Assembly (NCBI GenBank): GCA_900768015.1
Contig: CAAGBI010000009.1
Coordinates: 1-64,000 of the forward strand
DNA from: an uncultured Alistipes sp.
Lineage (GTDB): Bacteria; Bacteroidota; Bacteroidia; Bacteroidales; Rikenellaceae
DNA length: 64,000 nt
Direction of reading: 5' to 3'
Numbering within the stretch: the first letter of the stretch is position 1; every line of letters starts with the position of its first letter. Under the pieces are notes generated by a model. That model made no database searches. It was not told the origin of the DNA and saw only the letters and a list, made by a program, of their open reading frames with translations. A program made the translations under genes and the position numbers. Below, piece after piece: positions 7,777-15,078 of the stretch.

Positions 7777-9030
7777 ATGGAACAGAGAGTAGTTATCACC
7801 GGTATCGGTGCAATTACCCCCGTGGGTAACCACGCAGAGGATACATGGAAGAACCTCGTGGAGGGCAACTGTGGTATCGATTTCATTAAGGGTTACGACG
7901 AGTACAACCTCCCCGTAAAGGTTGCAGGTCAGATCAAGAATTTCGACCAGTCGGAGTATGAACTCAACGCAGGCCTCGCTCGCCGTAGCGACAAGTTCTG
8001 CGTGTACGCCATGGCTGCAGCATCTGACGCTATGAAGGATGCAGGCCTCGTGAGTGGCGAGAACATCGCTCCCGAGCGTCTCGGTGTCTACATCGGCTCA
8101 GGTATCGGTGGTATGGATACATTCGTTAACCAGACTAAGGTGATGTTGGAGGAGGGCGTAAACCGCATCTCTCCATTCTTCGTGCCTATGATGATCTCGA
8201 ACATCGCATCTGGTAATGTGGCTATCTCACACAACGCACAGGGCGTATGCCTCCCCGTTGTAACAGCTTGTGCTACAGGTACACACGCTGCAGGTGAGGC
8301 CTTCCGCGCTATCAAGCACGGCTACGCTGATGCTATCATTACTGGTGGTGCCGAGGCTTCGGTACACCCCCTTGCAATCGGTGGCTTCGCAAACAGCAAG
8401 GCTCTCTCACGCTCGGAGGATCCCCTCCAGGCATCACTCCCATTCTCAGCTGACCGCCACGGCTTCGTTATCGCTGAGGGTGCAGGTATGATGATTTTCG
8501 AGTCGTTGGAGAACGCTTTGAAGCGTGGTGCTAAGATCTACGCCGAGGTTGTAGGCTACGGCAACAGCTGCGACGCTCACCACTTCACCGCTCCACGCCC
8601 CGACGGCGTTCCCGCATCACGCGCTATCAAGCAGGCGCTCGACGAGGCACAGTTCGACGCAGATAAGGACCTCCTCTACATCAACGCACACGGTACTGGC
8701 ACGCCTCTTAACGATGCTGCCGAGACTAAGGCTATCAAGCTCGCTATGGGTGAGGAGAACGCAAAGAAGGCGAAGATTACATCTACAAAGTCTATCACAG
8801 GCCACATGCTTGGCGCTACAGGTGCTGTAGAGCTCATCGCTTCGGCATTGTCACTCCACCACGGCGTTGTAACACCCACAATCGGTCTTACTAACCCCGA
8901 CCCCGAGTGCGACCTCGACTACACACCTCTCAAGGCTGTGGAGGCACCCCTCACTGTGGCTATCTCTAACTCGCTCGGCTTCGGCGGTCACAACGCCTGC
9001 GTAGCACTCCGCAAGTGGGAGAACAAATAA
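7777..9030 (+). CDS. fabF: 3-oxoacyl-ACP synthase II
   Basis: A 417-residue KAS II that elongates acyl-ACP with malonyl-ACP. The Cys-His-His triad is complete: Cys165 in VTACATGTHA, His in NAHGTGTPLND and His in ITGHMLGATG, and the C-terminal SNSLGFGGHN loop is present. Length and sequence are those of a housekeeping FabF. The stop codon TAA at 9028-9030 runs into the leader of fabG, so translation of the two is probably linked. No acpP lies between fabH and fabF as in some other bacteria. Confidence 0.93.
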   Translation: MEQRVVITGIGAITPVGNHAEDTWKNLVEGNCGIDFIKGYDEYNLPVKVAGQIKNFDQSEYELNAGLARRSDKFCVYAMAAASDAMKDAGLVSGENIAPERLGVYIGSGIGGMDTFVNQTKVMLEEGVNRISPFFVPMMISNIASGNVAISHNAQGVCLPVVTACATGTHAAGEAFRAIKHGYADAIITGGAEASVHPLAIGGFANSKALSRSEDPLQASLPFSADRHGFVIAEGAGMMIFESLENALKRGAKIYAEVVGYGNSCDAHHFTAPRPDGVPASRAIKQALDEAQFDADKDLLYINAHGTGTPLNDAAETKAIKLAMGEENAKKAKITSTKSITGHMLGATGAVELIASALSLHHGVVTPTIGLTNPDPECDLDYTPLKAVEAPLTVAISNSLGFGGHNACVALRKWENK

Positions 9031-9065
9031 TGTTTGAGTATAACATAAGTAAAATAGATAACACT

Positions 9066-9812
9066 ATGAAACTTTTGGAAGGTAAGGTAGCACTCGTAAC
9101 AGGTGCTGGCCGCGGCATCGGTAAGGCTATCGCTTTGCGCTTCGCCCAGGAGGGTGCTAATGTAGCATTCACAGACCTCGCAGTAAACGAGGCTGTTGAG
9201 GAGACCGTAAAGGAGATTGAGGCTATGGGCGTGAAGGCTAAGGCCTACGCATCTAACGCTGCAAACTTCGACGAGACACACGAGGTTGTAAAGCAGATTG
9301 TTGAGGACTTCGGTCGCATTGATGTGCTCGTGAACAACGCAGGCATCACTAAGGATGGTCTAATGATGCGTATGTCTGAGGCTCAGTGGGATGCAGTAAT
9401 CAATGTAAACCTCAAGTCGGCATTCAACTTCATCCACGCCGTGACTCCCGTTATGGCGAAGCAGCGTGGTGGCTCAATCATCAACATGTCGTCTGTAGTG
9501 GGCGTAAGTGGCAACGCTGGCCAGTGCAACTACTCAGCATCTAAGGCAGGTATGATTGGTTTGGCTAAGTCTATCGCTAAGGAGATGGGTCCCCGTGGCA
9601 TCCGCGCTAACTGCATCGCTCCCGGCTTCATCATCACCGATATGACAAACCAGCTCTCACAGGAGATTAAGGATCAGTGGGCACAGCAGATTCCTATGCG
9701 CCGTGGTGGCACACCCGAGGATGTTGCTAATGTGGCGTTGTTCCTTGCGTCAGACCTTTCGTCATATGTAAGCGGTCAGACTATTCACTGTTGTGGTGCT
9801 ATGAACTGCTAA
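9066..9812 (+). CDS. fabG: 3-oxoacyl-ACP reductase
   Basis: A 248-residue SDR enzyme that reduces 3-oxoacyl-ACP with NADPH. The cofactor loop TGAGRGIG, NNAG, the active-site Ser in INMSSVVG and YSASK are all present. Frame is open from 9015 with an earlier ATG at 9030 that overlaps the fabF stop; I chose 9066 because MKLLEGKVALVTG is the family's usual N-terminus. It closes the fabHFG group. A palindromic element (9813-9938) begins at the base after its stop codon. Confidence 0.92.
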   Translation: MKLLEGKVALVTGAGRGIGKAIALRFAQEGANVAFTDLAVNEAVEETVKEIEAMGVKAKAYASNAANFDETHEVVKQIVEDFGRIDVLVNNAGITKDGLMMRMSEAQWDAVINVNLKSAFNFIHAVTPVMAKQRGGSIINMSSVVGVSGNAGQCNYSASKAGMIGLAKSIAKEMGPRGIRANCIAPGFIITDMTNQLSQEIKDQWAQQIPMRRGGTPEDVANVALFLASDLSSYVSGQTIHCCGAMNC

Positions 9813-9938
9813 ATTTGTGGTGAAAAGGGGTCATTCTCGACCTCTCAATCAATAGCCAGAATGGGAAATACGCCAAAGTATGTCCCATCCTGGCTATTTT
9901 CATGTCGAGGCCAAGCCTGTCCCCTTTTGACCACAAAT
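9813..9938 (+). repeat. 3'-flank palindromic element, copy A
   Basis: A 126-nt element directly after the fabG stop. The terminal arms 9813-9830 and 9921-9938 pair over 18 positions with one mismatch (ATTTGTGGT.../...ACCACAAAT). Inside, CTCGAC pairs with GTCGAG, ATAGCCA (9852-9858) pairs with TGGCTAT (9891-9897), ATGGG with CCCAT, around a core with CCAAAGTAT. Relatives are at 9941, 54803 and 56460. Confidence 0.8.
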
Positions 9939-9940
9939 TG

Positions 9941-10068
9941 AATTTATTGAGATAGCGGCGCATCAGCGACGCTTCAATCAAAAGCCTGAATGGAATGTAC
10001 ATCAAAGTACTATCCATCCAGGCTTTTTTCATGTCAGCGCCACTGCTACACCACTCTCTCAATAAATT
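9941..10068 (+). repeat. 3'-flank palindromic element, copy B
   Basis: A 128-nt element two bases after copy A. The arms AATTTATTGAGA (9941-9952) and TCTCAATAAATT (10057-10068) pair perfectly. The hairpin AAGCCTG (9982-9988)/CAGGCTT (10019-10025) encloses GTACATCAAAGTACTA, and the motif TTTTTTCATGTCAGCG follows. It aligns almost end to end with the copy at 56460-56586 read on the minus strand. Confidence 0.8.
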
Positions 10069-10081
10069 TCCGCTTCCGAGG

Positions 10082-10125
10082 TTCTTTCATTTGGCGCTAC
10101 ATCTCACGACTTTTGACCACAAATT
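10082..10125 (+). repeat. Decayed right half of a palindromic element
   Basis: TTCTTTCATTTGGCGCTAC resembles the right arm of copy B, and CTTTTGACCACAAAT repeats the right terminus of copy A. No left half is present, so this looks like a remnant. The rest of the gap to the cyclophilin gene holds its promoter. Confidence 0.5.
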
Positions 10126-10170
10126 TCCTCAGTGTTCTAATCCCTTTTTGTCTACAAATTGCTTTCTTAG

Positions 10171-10202
10171 TTTCGTTTTCTCGCAAGTTATTCGTATATT
10201 TG
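10171..10202 (+). promoter_or_regulatory. Promoter of the cyclophilin gene
   Basis: TTTC at 10171-10174, 20 bases, then TATATTTG at 10195-10202, a near-consensus Bacteroidota promoter 36 bases before the start codon. Confidence 0.6.
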
Positions 10203-10238
10203 CACTATTAACCATTTCCGATTAACAAAACAACGACT

Positions 10239-10676
10239 ATGAAATACGCAATTATCTCTACCGAGAAGGGTGATATGAAGGCCGAGCTCTACGCTAACGA
10301 GACCCCTATCACCGTTGACAACTTCGTGAAGCTCGCCGAGAGCCACTTCTACGATGCACTAACCTTCCACCGTGTGATTCCCGACTTCGTGATTCAGGGT
10401 GGCTGCCCATTGGGTACAGGTGCAGGTGGCCCAGGCTACACTATCCCCTGCGAGACACGCGCAGAGCGTCAGTACCACGACCGTGGCGTGCTCTCTATGG
10501 CGCACCGTGGTCCCAACACTGGTGGCTCGCAGTTCTTCATCTGCCACAACCGCATGAACACTCAGCACCTCGACGGCGTACACACTTGCTTCGGTAAGGT
10601 GGTTGAGGGTGTAGATGTTATCGACGACATCCGTCCTGGCGACCTCATCCTCTCTATCACCATCGTTGAGGAGTAA
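10239..10676 (+). CDS. Peptidyl-prolyl cis-trans isomerase, cyclophilin type
   Basis: A 145-residue cyclophilin that catalyses proline isomerisation during protein folding. The family's active-site strand FHRVIPDFVIQGG, the MAHRGPNTGGSQFFI block and HLDGVHTCFGKV are present and in order. There is no signal peptide, so it is a cytoplasmic PpiB-like form. It has its own promoter and ends 13 bases before the DAHP synthase gene, which may be read from the same transcript. Confidence 0.92.
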   Translation: MKYAIISTEKGDMKAELYANETPITVDNFVKLAESHFYDALTFHRVIPDFVIQGGCPLGTGAGGPGYTIPCETRAERQYHDRGVLSMAHRGPNTGGSQFFICHNRMNTQHLDGVHTCFGKVVEGVDVIDDIRPGDLILSITIVEE

Positions 10677-10689
10677 CGCTTAACACACG

Positions 10690-11775
10690 ATGACTATGCC
10701 CATGAATGACCTTAAACCCCTATTTGGTGACAGCACACAGGAACCGCTATACATTGCGGGACCATGCAGTGCCGAGAGTCGTGAGCAGCTGCTTGCGGCA
10801 GCGAGTGGTGTTGCCGAGGCTGGTGTTGCTATACTACGCGCTGGTGTGTGGAAGCCACGCACCAAGCCTGGGTCATTTGAGGGCATAGGCAGTCGTGCGC
10901 TCGACTGGATGGTCGAGGCGCGCGAGAGGTATGGCCTAAAAATCATCACCGAGGTTGCGACACCCGAACACCTCGAGCTGGCACTCAAGGCGGGATTGGA
11001 TGGCGTGTGGATAGGTGCGCGCACCACGACAAACCCCTTCGCCACACAGCTCATAGCCGATGCTCTGCAGGGTGTAGATATAGCCGTGCTTGTTAAAAAC
11101 CCCGTAATCCCCGATGTAGACCTATGGGTGGGCTCTATCGAGCGTATATATAATAGTGGTATAAGGCGCATAGCTGCGGTGCACCGAGGCTTCGGCACGC
11201 ACAACAATAGCCGCTATCGCAACGACCCTCACTGGTCTGTACCCATTGAGTTACATCGCCGTCTGCCCAATCTGAGCATCCTCTCCGACCCAAGCCATAT
11301 CGGTGGCAGCAGGGAGCTCATCGCACCGCTCTCACAGGAGGCTCTCGACCTCGGATTCTCGGGTCTAATGATTGAGTGTCACACCGAGCCCGATGCTGCG
11401 CTTAGCGATGCAGCACAGCAGATTACGCCCGCGGTGCTTAGTGATTTATTAGGGGGCCTGCACCTTCGACGCACACCCGTGGGACGCGATTCGATTAGCG
11501 AGTACCGCTTGCATATCGACAGCCTCGACAACCGCATCATCGAACTTCTGGCCGAGCGTATGGATGTGGCGAGGGAGATTGGTGAGTACAAACTTAAGCA
11601 CGGCATGGCAGTTGTGCAGCACGACCGTTATAACGAGATGCTTTTGTCGGTCGAGAGGCGTGCCGAGGCAATTGGTCTAACCAAATCGTTTATACATCAG
11701 ATTTTCAGGACTATACACGAAGAATCGGTGCGTCAGCAGATGCAATTGAAGGAGGGCGAGACAAATAATTTGTAA
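10690..11775 (+). CDS. Bifunctional DAHP synthase / chorismate mutase
   Basis: A 361-residue fusion. Residues 1 to about 265 form a DAHP synthase of the KDO8P-synthase-like class (GPCSAES, GVWKPRTKPGSFEG, LVKNP, HRGFG, SDPSHIGG, ECH), which joins phosphoenolpyruvate and erythrose-4-phosphate. Residues about 275-350 form an AroQ-type chorismate mutase (DNRIIELLAERMDVAREIGEYK). It controls entry to and the Phe/Tyr branch of the aromatic pathway. The fusion is common in Bacteroidota. It could supply tyrosine to the ammonia lyase at 20903, but there is no direct link beyond distance. The start could also be the ATG at 10696 or 10702. Confidence 0.92.
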   Translation: MTMPMNDLKPLFGDSTQEPLYIAGPCSAESREQLLAAASGVAEAGVAILRAGVWKPRTKPGSFEGIGSRALDWMVEARERYGLKIITEVATPEHLELALKAGLDGVWIGARTTTNPFATQLIADALQGVDIAVLVKNPVIPDVDLWVGSIERIYNSGIRRIAAVHRGFGTHNNSRYRNDPHWSVPIELHRRLPNLSILSDPSHIGGSRELIAPLSQEALDLGFSGLMIECHTEPDAALSDAAQQITPAVLSDLLGGLHLRRTPVGRDSISEYRLHIDSLDNRIIELLAERMDVAREIGEYKLKHGMAVVQHDRYNEMLLSVERRAEAIGLTKSFIHQIFRTIHEESVRQQMQLKEGETNNL

Positions 11776-11802
11776 TTTTTTTGAAAAAAGTTGCAAAAAA
11801 AA

Positions 11803-11832
11803 TTGCAGAATAAAAAAAATGTAGTACCTTTG
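11803..11832 (+). promoter_or_regulatory. Promoter of the tRNA-Gly pair
   Basis: TTGC at 11803-11806 and TACCTTTG at 11825-11832, about 19 bases apart, 21 bases before the first tRNA. Confidence 0.7.
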
Positions 11833-11852
11833 CACTCGCAATCCAGCAAACT

Positions 11853-11925
11853 GCGGAAATAGCTCAGTTGGTAGAGCACAACCTTGCCAAGGTTGGGGTC
11901 GCGAGTTCGAGTCTCGTTTTCCGCT
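11853..11925 (+). tRNA. tRNA-Gly (GCC)
   Basis: A 73-nt cloverleaf: acceptor GCGGAAA/TTTCCGC with the D-loop GTTGGTAG, anticodon GCC at 11886-11888 within the stem AACCTT/AAGGTT, and TTCGAGTC in the T arm. CCA is not encoded. A second identical gene follows 62 bases later. Confidence 0.97.
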
Positions 11926-11987
11926 CAAGATAAGGCAGTTGCGCGAGTGATGCCTATCGAGTCAGCGATGACAGTTCTTATATTATT

Positions 11988-12060
11988 GCGGAAATAGCTC
12001 AGTTGGTAGAGCACAACCTTGCCAAGGTTGGGGTCGCGAGTTCGAGTCTCGTTTTCCGCT
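11988..12060 (+). tRNA. tRNA-Gly (GCC), second copy
   Basis: Identical over all 73 nt to the gene at 11853, with anticodon GCC at 12021-12023. The pair probably forms one transcript ending at the terminator at 12071. Confidence 0.97.
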
Positions 12061-12070
12061 CAAAATGAAG

Positions 12071-12096
12071 AAGACAGCTTTTAGCTGTCTTTTTTC
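12071..12096 (+). terminator. Rho-independent terminator of the tRNA-Gly pair
   Basis: AAGACAGCT pairs with AGCTGTCTT and is followed by a run of Ts, ten bases after the second tRNA. Confidence 0.85.
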
Positions 12097-12203
12097 GTTT
12101 TGTACTCGTGCAAACTATGACTCGCACGAAGCGACCCCAAGTCGCCCCTTCCAGGGGTTGGGGGTGTAAATATAGTTCGCGAGAAATGCCCACGAATGCG
12201 GGC

Positions 12204-12222
12204 TCGAGTCTCGTTTTCCGCT
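12204..12222 (+). other. Orphan tRNA-Gly 3' end, possible att remnant
   Basis: Nineteen bases identical to the 3' end of the intact tRNA-Gly (12042-12060); the identity runs on for five more bases (CAAAA). No tRNA body precedes it. This direct repeat enclosing about 160 bp is what site-specific integration at a tRNA 3' end followed by loss of the insert would leave. Confidence 0.65.
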
Positions 12223-12229
12223 CAAAAAC

Positions 12230-12257
12230 AAAAGGTTGGCTAAATACCAGCCTTTTT
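12230..12257 (+). terminator. Rho-independent terminator
   Basis: AAAGGTTGG pairs with CCAGCCTTT (one G-T pair) and is followed by Ts. It follows the orphan tRNA-Gly end just as the 12071 terminator follows the intact gene. Confidence 0.65.
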
Positions 12258-12385
12258 GATTTTAGGATAATTAGACTCTTACCGAGCGCCACTAATACGG
12301 CTTATTAGTCAAAATAGTCCATAAAAAAGCACAGGTCACTGCATTAACTTACCCAGTGGGCTATAGCTGCGTGGATTGCGAGTGG

Positions 12386-12418
12386 AGAGAAAAAGTTTCG
12401 GCTTTTTCTCTTTTTTAT
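12386..12418 (+). terminator. Rho-independent terminator
   Basis: A perfect 10-bp stem AGAGAAAAAG/CTTTTTCTCT with a short loop, then a T run. No gene is seen immediately before it, so it may end a short unrecognised RNA. Confidence 0.6.
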
Positions 12419-12509
12419 TATGTAGCAAAAGTAAATTCTCACTATTACGCAACCTCTCGAATTGAAATAATGACTAACTTTGTAAGAAATTAAAATTATA
12501 CTACTTGTA

Positions 12510-13274
12510 GTGATACTATTTATTTGCATAGTTATCCTCCTTATTGTATGGAGGGTTTGGCTCTCCAAACCCGAGAATATTGGCAAGATGGGAGAAAGGC
12601 GTGTGGCTCGAAAACTTAATTGGCTATCGAACAAGTACATCACGCTTAATGATGTGTTGTTGCCTACACGCCATGGAACTACGCAAATTGACCATATTGT
12701 AGTATCGCCCTATGCGATTTTCGTTATCGAAACCAAGAATTATAAAGGTTGGATATTTGGACATCAAGACTCGGAAGAGTGGAAACAGAGTCTGCTTGGC
12801 AAGAAAACCCTTTGGGGATGGTCGAGTGAACAGCACAAATTCAGAAATCCCATTCGCCAAAACTTGGCACATTTTAGAGCGGTTAGAGATATTCTAAAAG
12901 ATGTAGGAGATTTCACAATTATCCCTATTGTTGCGTTTTCAGATAGCGCAGATTTGAATATAACCACACCGAATCACACCGTGATAAATTGGTGTAATTT
13001 GCGTTCTGTGATAAAGTCGTATAAAACGCCAACTATATCCCCCGACAACATTCAACGAATTGTAACAAAACTTTCGACTGCAAACATTACCACAGAGGGG
13101 AGCAGAGAACTTCATACACACCAAGTTCAGTCAATCCAGCAAAATATAGATTTAGCAATTGCAAATCGCCGATGCCCTAAATGCGGAGGTAATCTTGTTG
13201 AGAGAAGCGGAAAATATGGAAAATTCTTGGGTTGTTCCAATTACCCCTATTGTAGATTTACACATAAAGATTAG
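12510..13274 (+). CDS. NERD-domain protein with a topoisomerase-type zinc finger
   Basis: A 254-residue protein with an N-terminal hydrophobic segment, a nuclease-related NERD domain (about residues 24-140: GERRVARKL, TQIDHIVVSPYAIFVIETKN, with the D and E-x-K of a PD-(D/E)xK-like site) and a C-terminal four-Cys zinc finger (CPKCG...CSNYPYC) as at the end of topoisomerase I. NERD proteins are suspected nucleases found in accessory DNA. The start is uncertain: the GTG at 12510 gives the listed form, but the frame stays open and hydrophobic to an ATT at 12489, just after the TAACTTTG box, so the true N-terminus may be longer. The gene is AT-rich. Confidence 0.8.
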   Translation: MILFICIVILLIVWRVWLSKPENIGKMGERRVARKLNWLSNKYITLNDVLLPTRHGTTQIDHIVVSPYAIFVIETKNYKGWIFGHQDSEEWKQSLLGKKTLWGWSSEQHKFRNPIRQNLAHFRAVRDILKDVGDFTIIPIVAFSDSADLNITTPNHTVINWCNLRSVIKSYKTPTISPDNIQRIVTKLSTANITTEGSRELHTHQVQSIQQNIDLAIANRRCPKCGGNLVERSGKYGKFLGCSNYPYCRFTHKD

Positions 13275-13282
13275 AATGACTT

Positions 13283-13558
13283 ATGCTCGCCTACACTTAC
13301 ATATCCCACGGCAAGTTCGAATTGATTGACAAGCCGAAGCCCGAGTTGCAAGGCCCGCGTGATGCCATTGTGCGCATTACGCTTGGCAGTATCTGCACCA
13401 GCGACCTGCATATCAAGCACGGCAGTGTGCCGCGTGCTGTGCCCGGCATAACCGTTGGCCACGAGATGGTTGGCGTTGTTGAGGAGGTCGGCGCCAAGGC
13501 GTACAACCTGTTCGAGAACAAACAGGACGGCGTGATGAAGGTGGCGGTGGAGGCGTAG
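13283..13558 (+). pseudogene. Zinc-type alcohol dehydrogenase, internally deleted
   Basis: A 91-residue frame joins two distant parts of a zinc alcohol dehydrogenase. Residues 1-72 are the GroES-like N-terminus, with catalytic-zinc motifs CTSDLHIKHG and the GHEMVGVVEEVG signature. Residues about 74-91 (YNLFENKQDGVMKVAVEA) read like the last helix and strand of the same family. The NAD-binding Rossmann domain and the structural zinc site are missing in frame, so it cannot be a working dehydrogenase. It follows the NERD gene by eight bases. Confidence 0.75.
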
Positions 13559-13626
13559 GAATGTAAACAACAACGAATCTACCCCAATTTATAAAACATT
13601 AGTTATCCATAAATATCCTTTGCACT

Positions 13627-14025
13627 ATGAAAAGATTTTATTTCGTACTATTGATTTTGACATTATCAGTTGCAAATAGTTCTAAGCTATACGCTCAAGA
13701 GAAGTATAAGGTATATTGTAGTATTATTGGCAATGAGAGTGAGCTGAGAAATGGAGTTGTTACTATTTCTATTGACTTTGGACAGGATGATCTAAAGAAG
13801 AATTATTTAGTTGACGAACAAGGTAATAGGCTGAAATTCAAAACCATGATTTCAGCAATGAATTATATGTCAAAATTGGGATGGAATTTAGAAGAGACCT
13901 CGCATAGTACAGATAAGCTTTTAGGTGGCTTAATATCGGTGTGGGTATTGTCCAAAGATGTATATAGTGATGATGAAATAACGCAGGGATTTCAAACTAT
14001 GTTAATGTTTGAGCAGAATAGATGA
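13627..14025 (+). CDS. Secreted hypothetical protein
   Basis: A 132-residue protein with a signal peptide (residues 1-23, ending at KLYAQ), so it is exported to the periplasm or beyond. The mature part is mixed alpha/beta, with two halves: VVTISIDFGQD and a helical GFQTMLMFEQNR end. I do not recognise the family. The gene is AT-rich, unlike the AlkD-like gene that it overlaps by four bases (ATGA). Confidence 0.65.
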   Translation: MKRFYFVLLILTLSVANSSKLYAQEKYKVYCSIIGNESELRNGVVTISIDFGQDDLKKNYLVDEQGNRLKFKTMISAMNYMSKLGWNLEETSHSTDKLLGGLISVWVLSKDVYSDDEITQGFQTMLMFEQNR

Positions 14026-14834
14026 TTGAGCACCTTTTACAGCCACTGGTTTGCGAACGGTTCTTGACGGATGCGCGATATCGGGAGGGGCATTTGCGAG
14101 TGGTGAATGCGCTGCCCGAAAGGCGTGTCGTGGGGCTTCATTCGCCCGAGATTAAGTCTGTTGCAAAGCAACTCTCACGCGAGGGTGGCGAGGTTGCAAT
14201 GCCCGATGGAGTGCGTCAAATTTGTGCCAATGGAACCGAGGTTATTCGTGCGTTTGAGGCGGTGCCGAGCGAGAGCCTTTGTTATGAGGAAACCGTCATT
14301 TGGGGCTATCTCATCAACCTCGAAAAGTGTTTGCTCGACGAGCGCTTGGCGATGCTCGGTCGCTATGTACCCGTGCTGGATAATTGGGCGGTGTGCGACT
14401 TCTACTGCGCTCATGCAAAGTGGATGGTGCGTGCCGACAAGGAGGCTCTGTGGGCGTTCTTGCAGCCGTGGTTTTGCTCCGAGCGCGAGTTTGAGGTGCG
14501 CTTTGCGGTGGTTGTGGCAAGGTGTTATTTCCTCAACGAGGAGTGGCTCGACAAGGTTTTTGAGCGCATCAACGGGATCGATTTCGGGTGCATAAAGTCA
14601 AAGTATAAAACCGCCAAAGGCAAACCAAAAGTGGTGCAACAAGGCACTGTGCAGGGCGCTGAGCCGTACTATGTGCGGATGGGCGTTGCTTGGCTGTTGG
14701 CGACTGCGCTGGCGAAGTTCCCCGATGCAACGAGGGCGTTTGTCCGCTCGTCAAATCTGCCCGAAGATGTTGTAAAACTCTATATCCGCAAGGCCCGCGA
14801 GTCGTTCCGCACACGCACGGTCGAGGCGGTGTAG
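14022..14834 (+). CDS. AlkD-like DNA alkylation repair protein
   Basis: A 270-residue all-helical HEAT-like protein of the DNA alkylation repair family, whose best-known member AlkD is a glycosylase for N3- and N7-alkylated purines. Family marks are LDNWAVCDFYC, the VRFAVVVARCYF helix and the YYVRMGVAWLLATALAKFP block near the C-terminus. The start overlaps the preceding gene by four bases. Base composition returns to that of the chromosome here. Confidence 0.8.
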   Translation: MIEHLLQPLVCERFLTDARYREGHLRVVNALPERRVVGLHSPEIKSVAKQLSREGGEVAMPDGVRQICANGTEVIRAFEAVPSESLCYEETVIWGYLINLEKCLLDERLAMLGRYVPVLDNWAVCDFYCAHAKWMVRADKEALWAFLQPWFCSEREFEVRFAVVVARCYFLNEEWLDKVFERINGIDFGCIKSKYKTAKGKPKVVQQGTVQGAEPYYVRMGVAWLLATALAKFPDATRAFVRSSNLPEDVVKLYIRKARESFRTRTVEAV

Positions 14835-14869
14835 TACCCCAACCGTGCTGTTTGGTGACATATAATCCA

Positions 14870-14980
14870 ATGACCAAATACGGAACTAAATCAGGTGTTT
14901 ACATCGTCATAACCTGCTTGATAGTCATCGTGACATCAAAATTTTTCATTCGCAGGATGTCAGAGAATGAGTATGGGTGA
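14870..14980 (+). CDS. Possible small membrane protein
   Basis: A 36-residue frame with one strong hydrophobic stretch (VYIVITCLIVIVTSKFF) flanked by Lys and Arg. It lies 36 bases after the AlkD-like gene. Short length and lack of a clear promoter keep this tentative. Confidence 0.3.
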   Translation: MTKYGTKSGVYIVITCLIVIVTSKFFIRRMSENEYG

Positions 14981-15078
14981 TAAGCACTTAGGCTATGCAA
15001 AACAAAGTAGATGATAGTTTATAACGATAAAGAGCGACAAAATACGCCTTTTATTCAGTCTCTAAAGTGTATCGTTTA

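Larger units (their letters stand above)
12061..12509. other. Intergenic region with tRNA debris
   Basis: It holds three terminators (12071, 12230, 12386), an orphan tRNA-Gly 3' end (12204-12222), and a G/C-rich imperfect hairpin near 12131-12165. A TAACTTTG -7 box at 12475-12482 probably serves the NERD-domain gene. No protein gene is seen. Confidence 0.6.

Noticed and set aside
6773..9812. fabH-fabF-fabG as part of the polyene cluster
   Set aside because: Sequences look like housekeeping enzymes and 11 kb of unrelated genes separate them from the operon.
12108..12308. Open frame over the orphan tRNA-Gly end
   Set aside because: It crosses the tRNA fragment and a terminator; not a gene.
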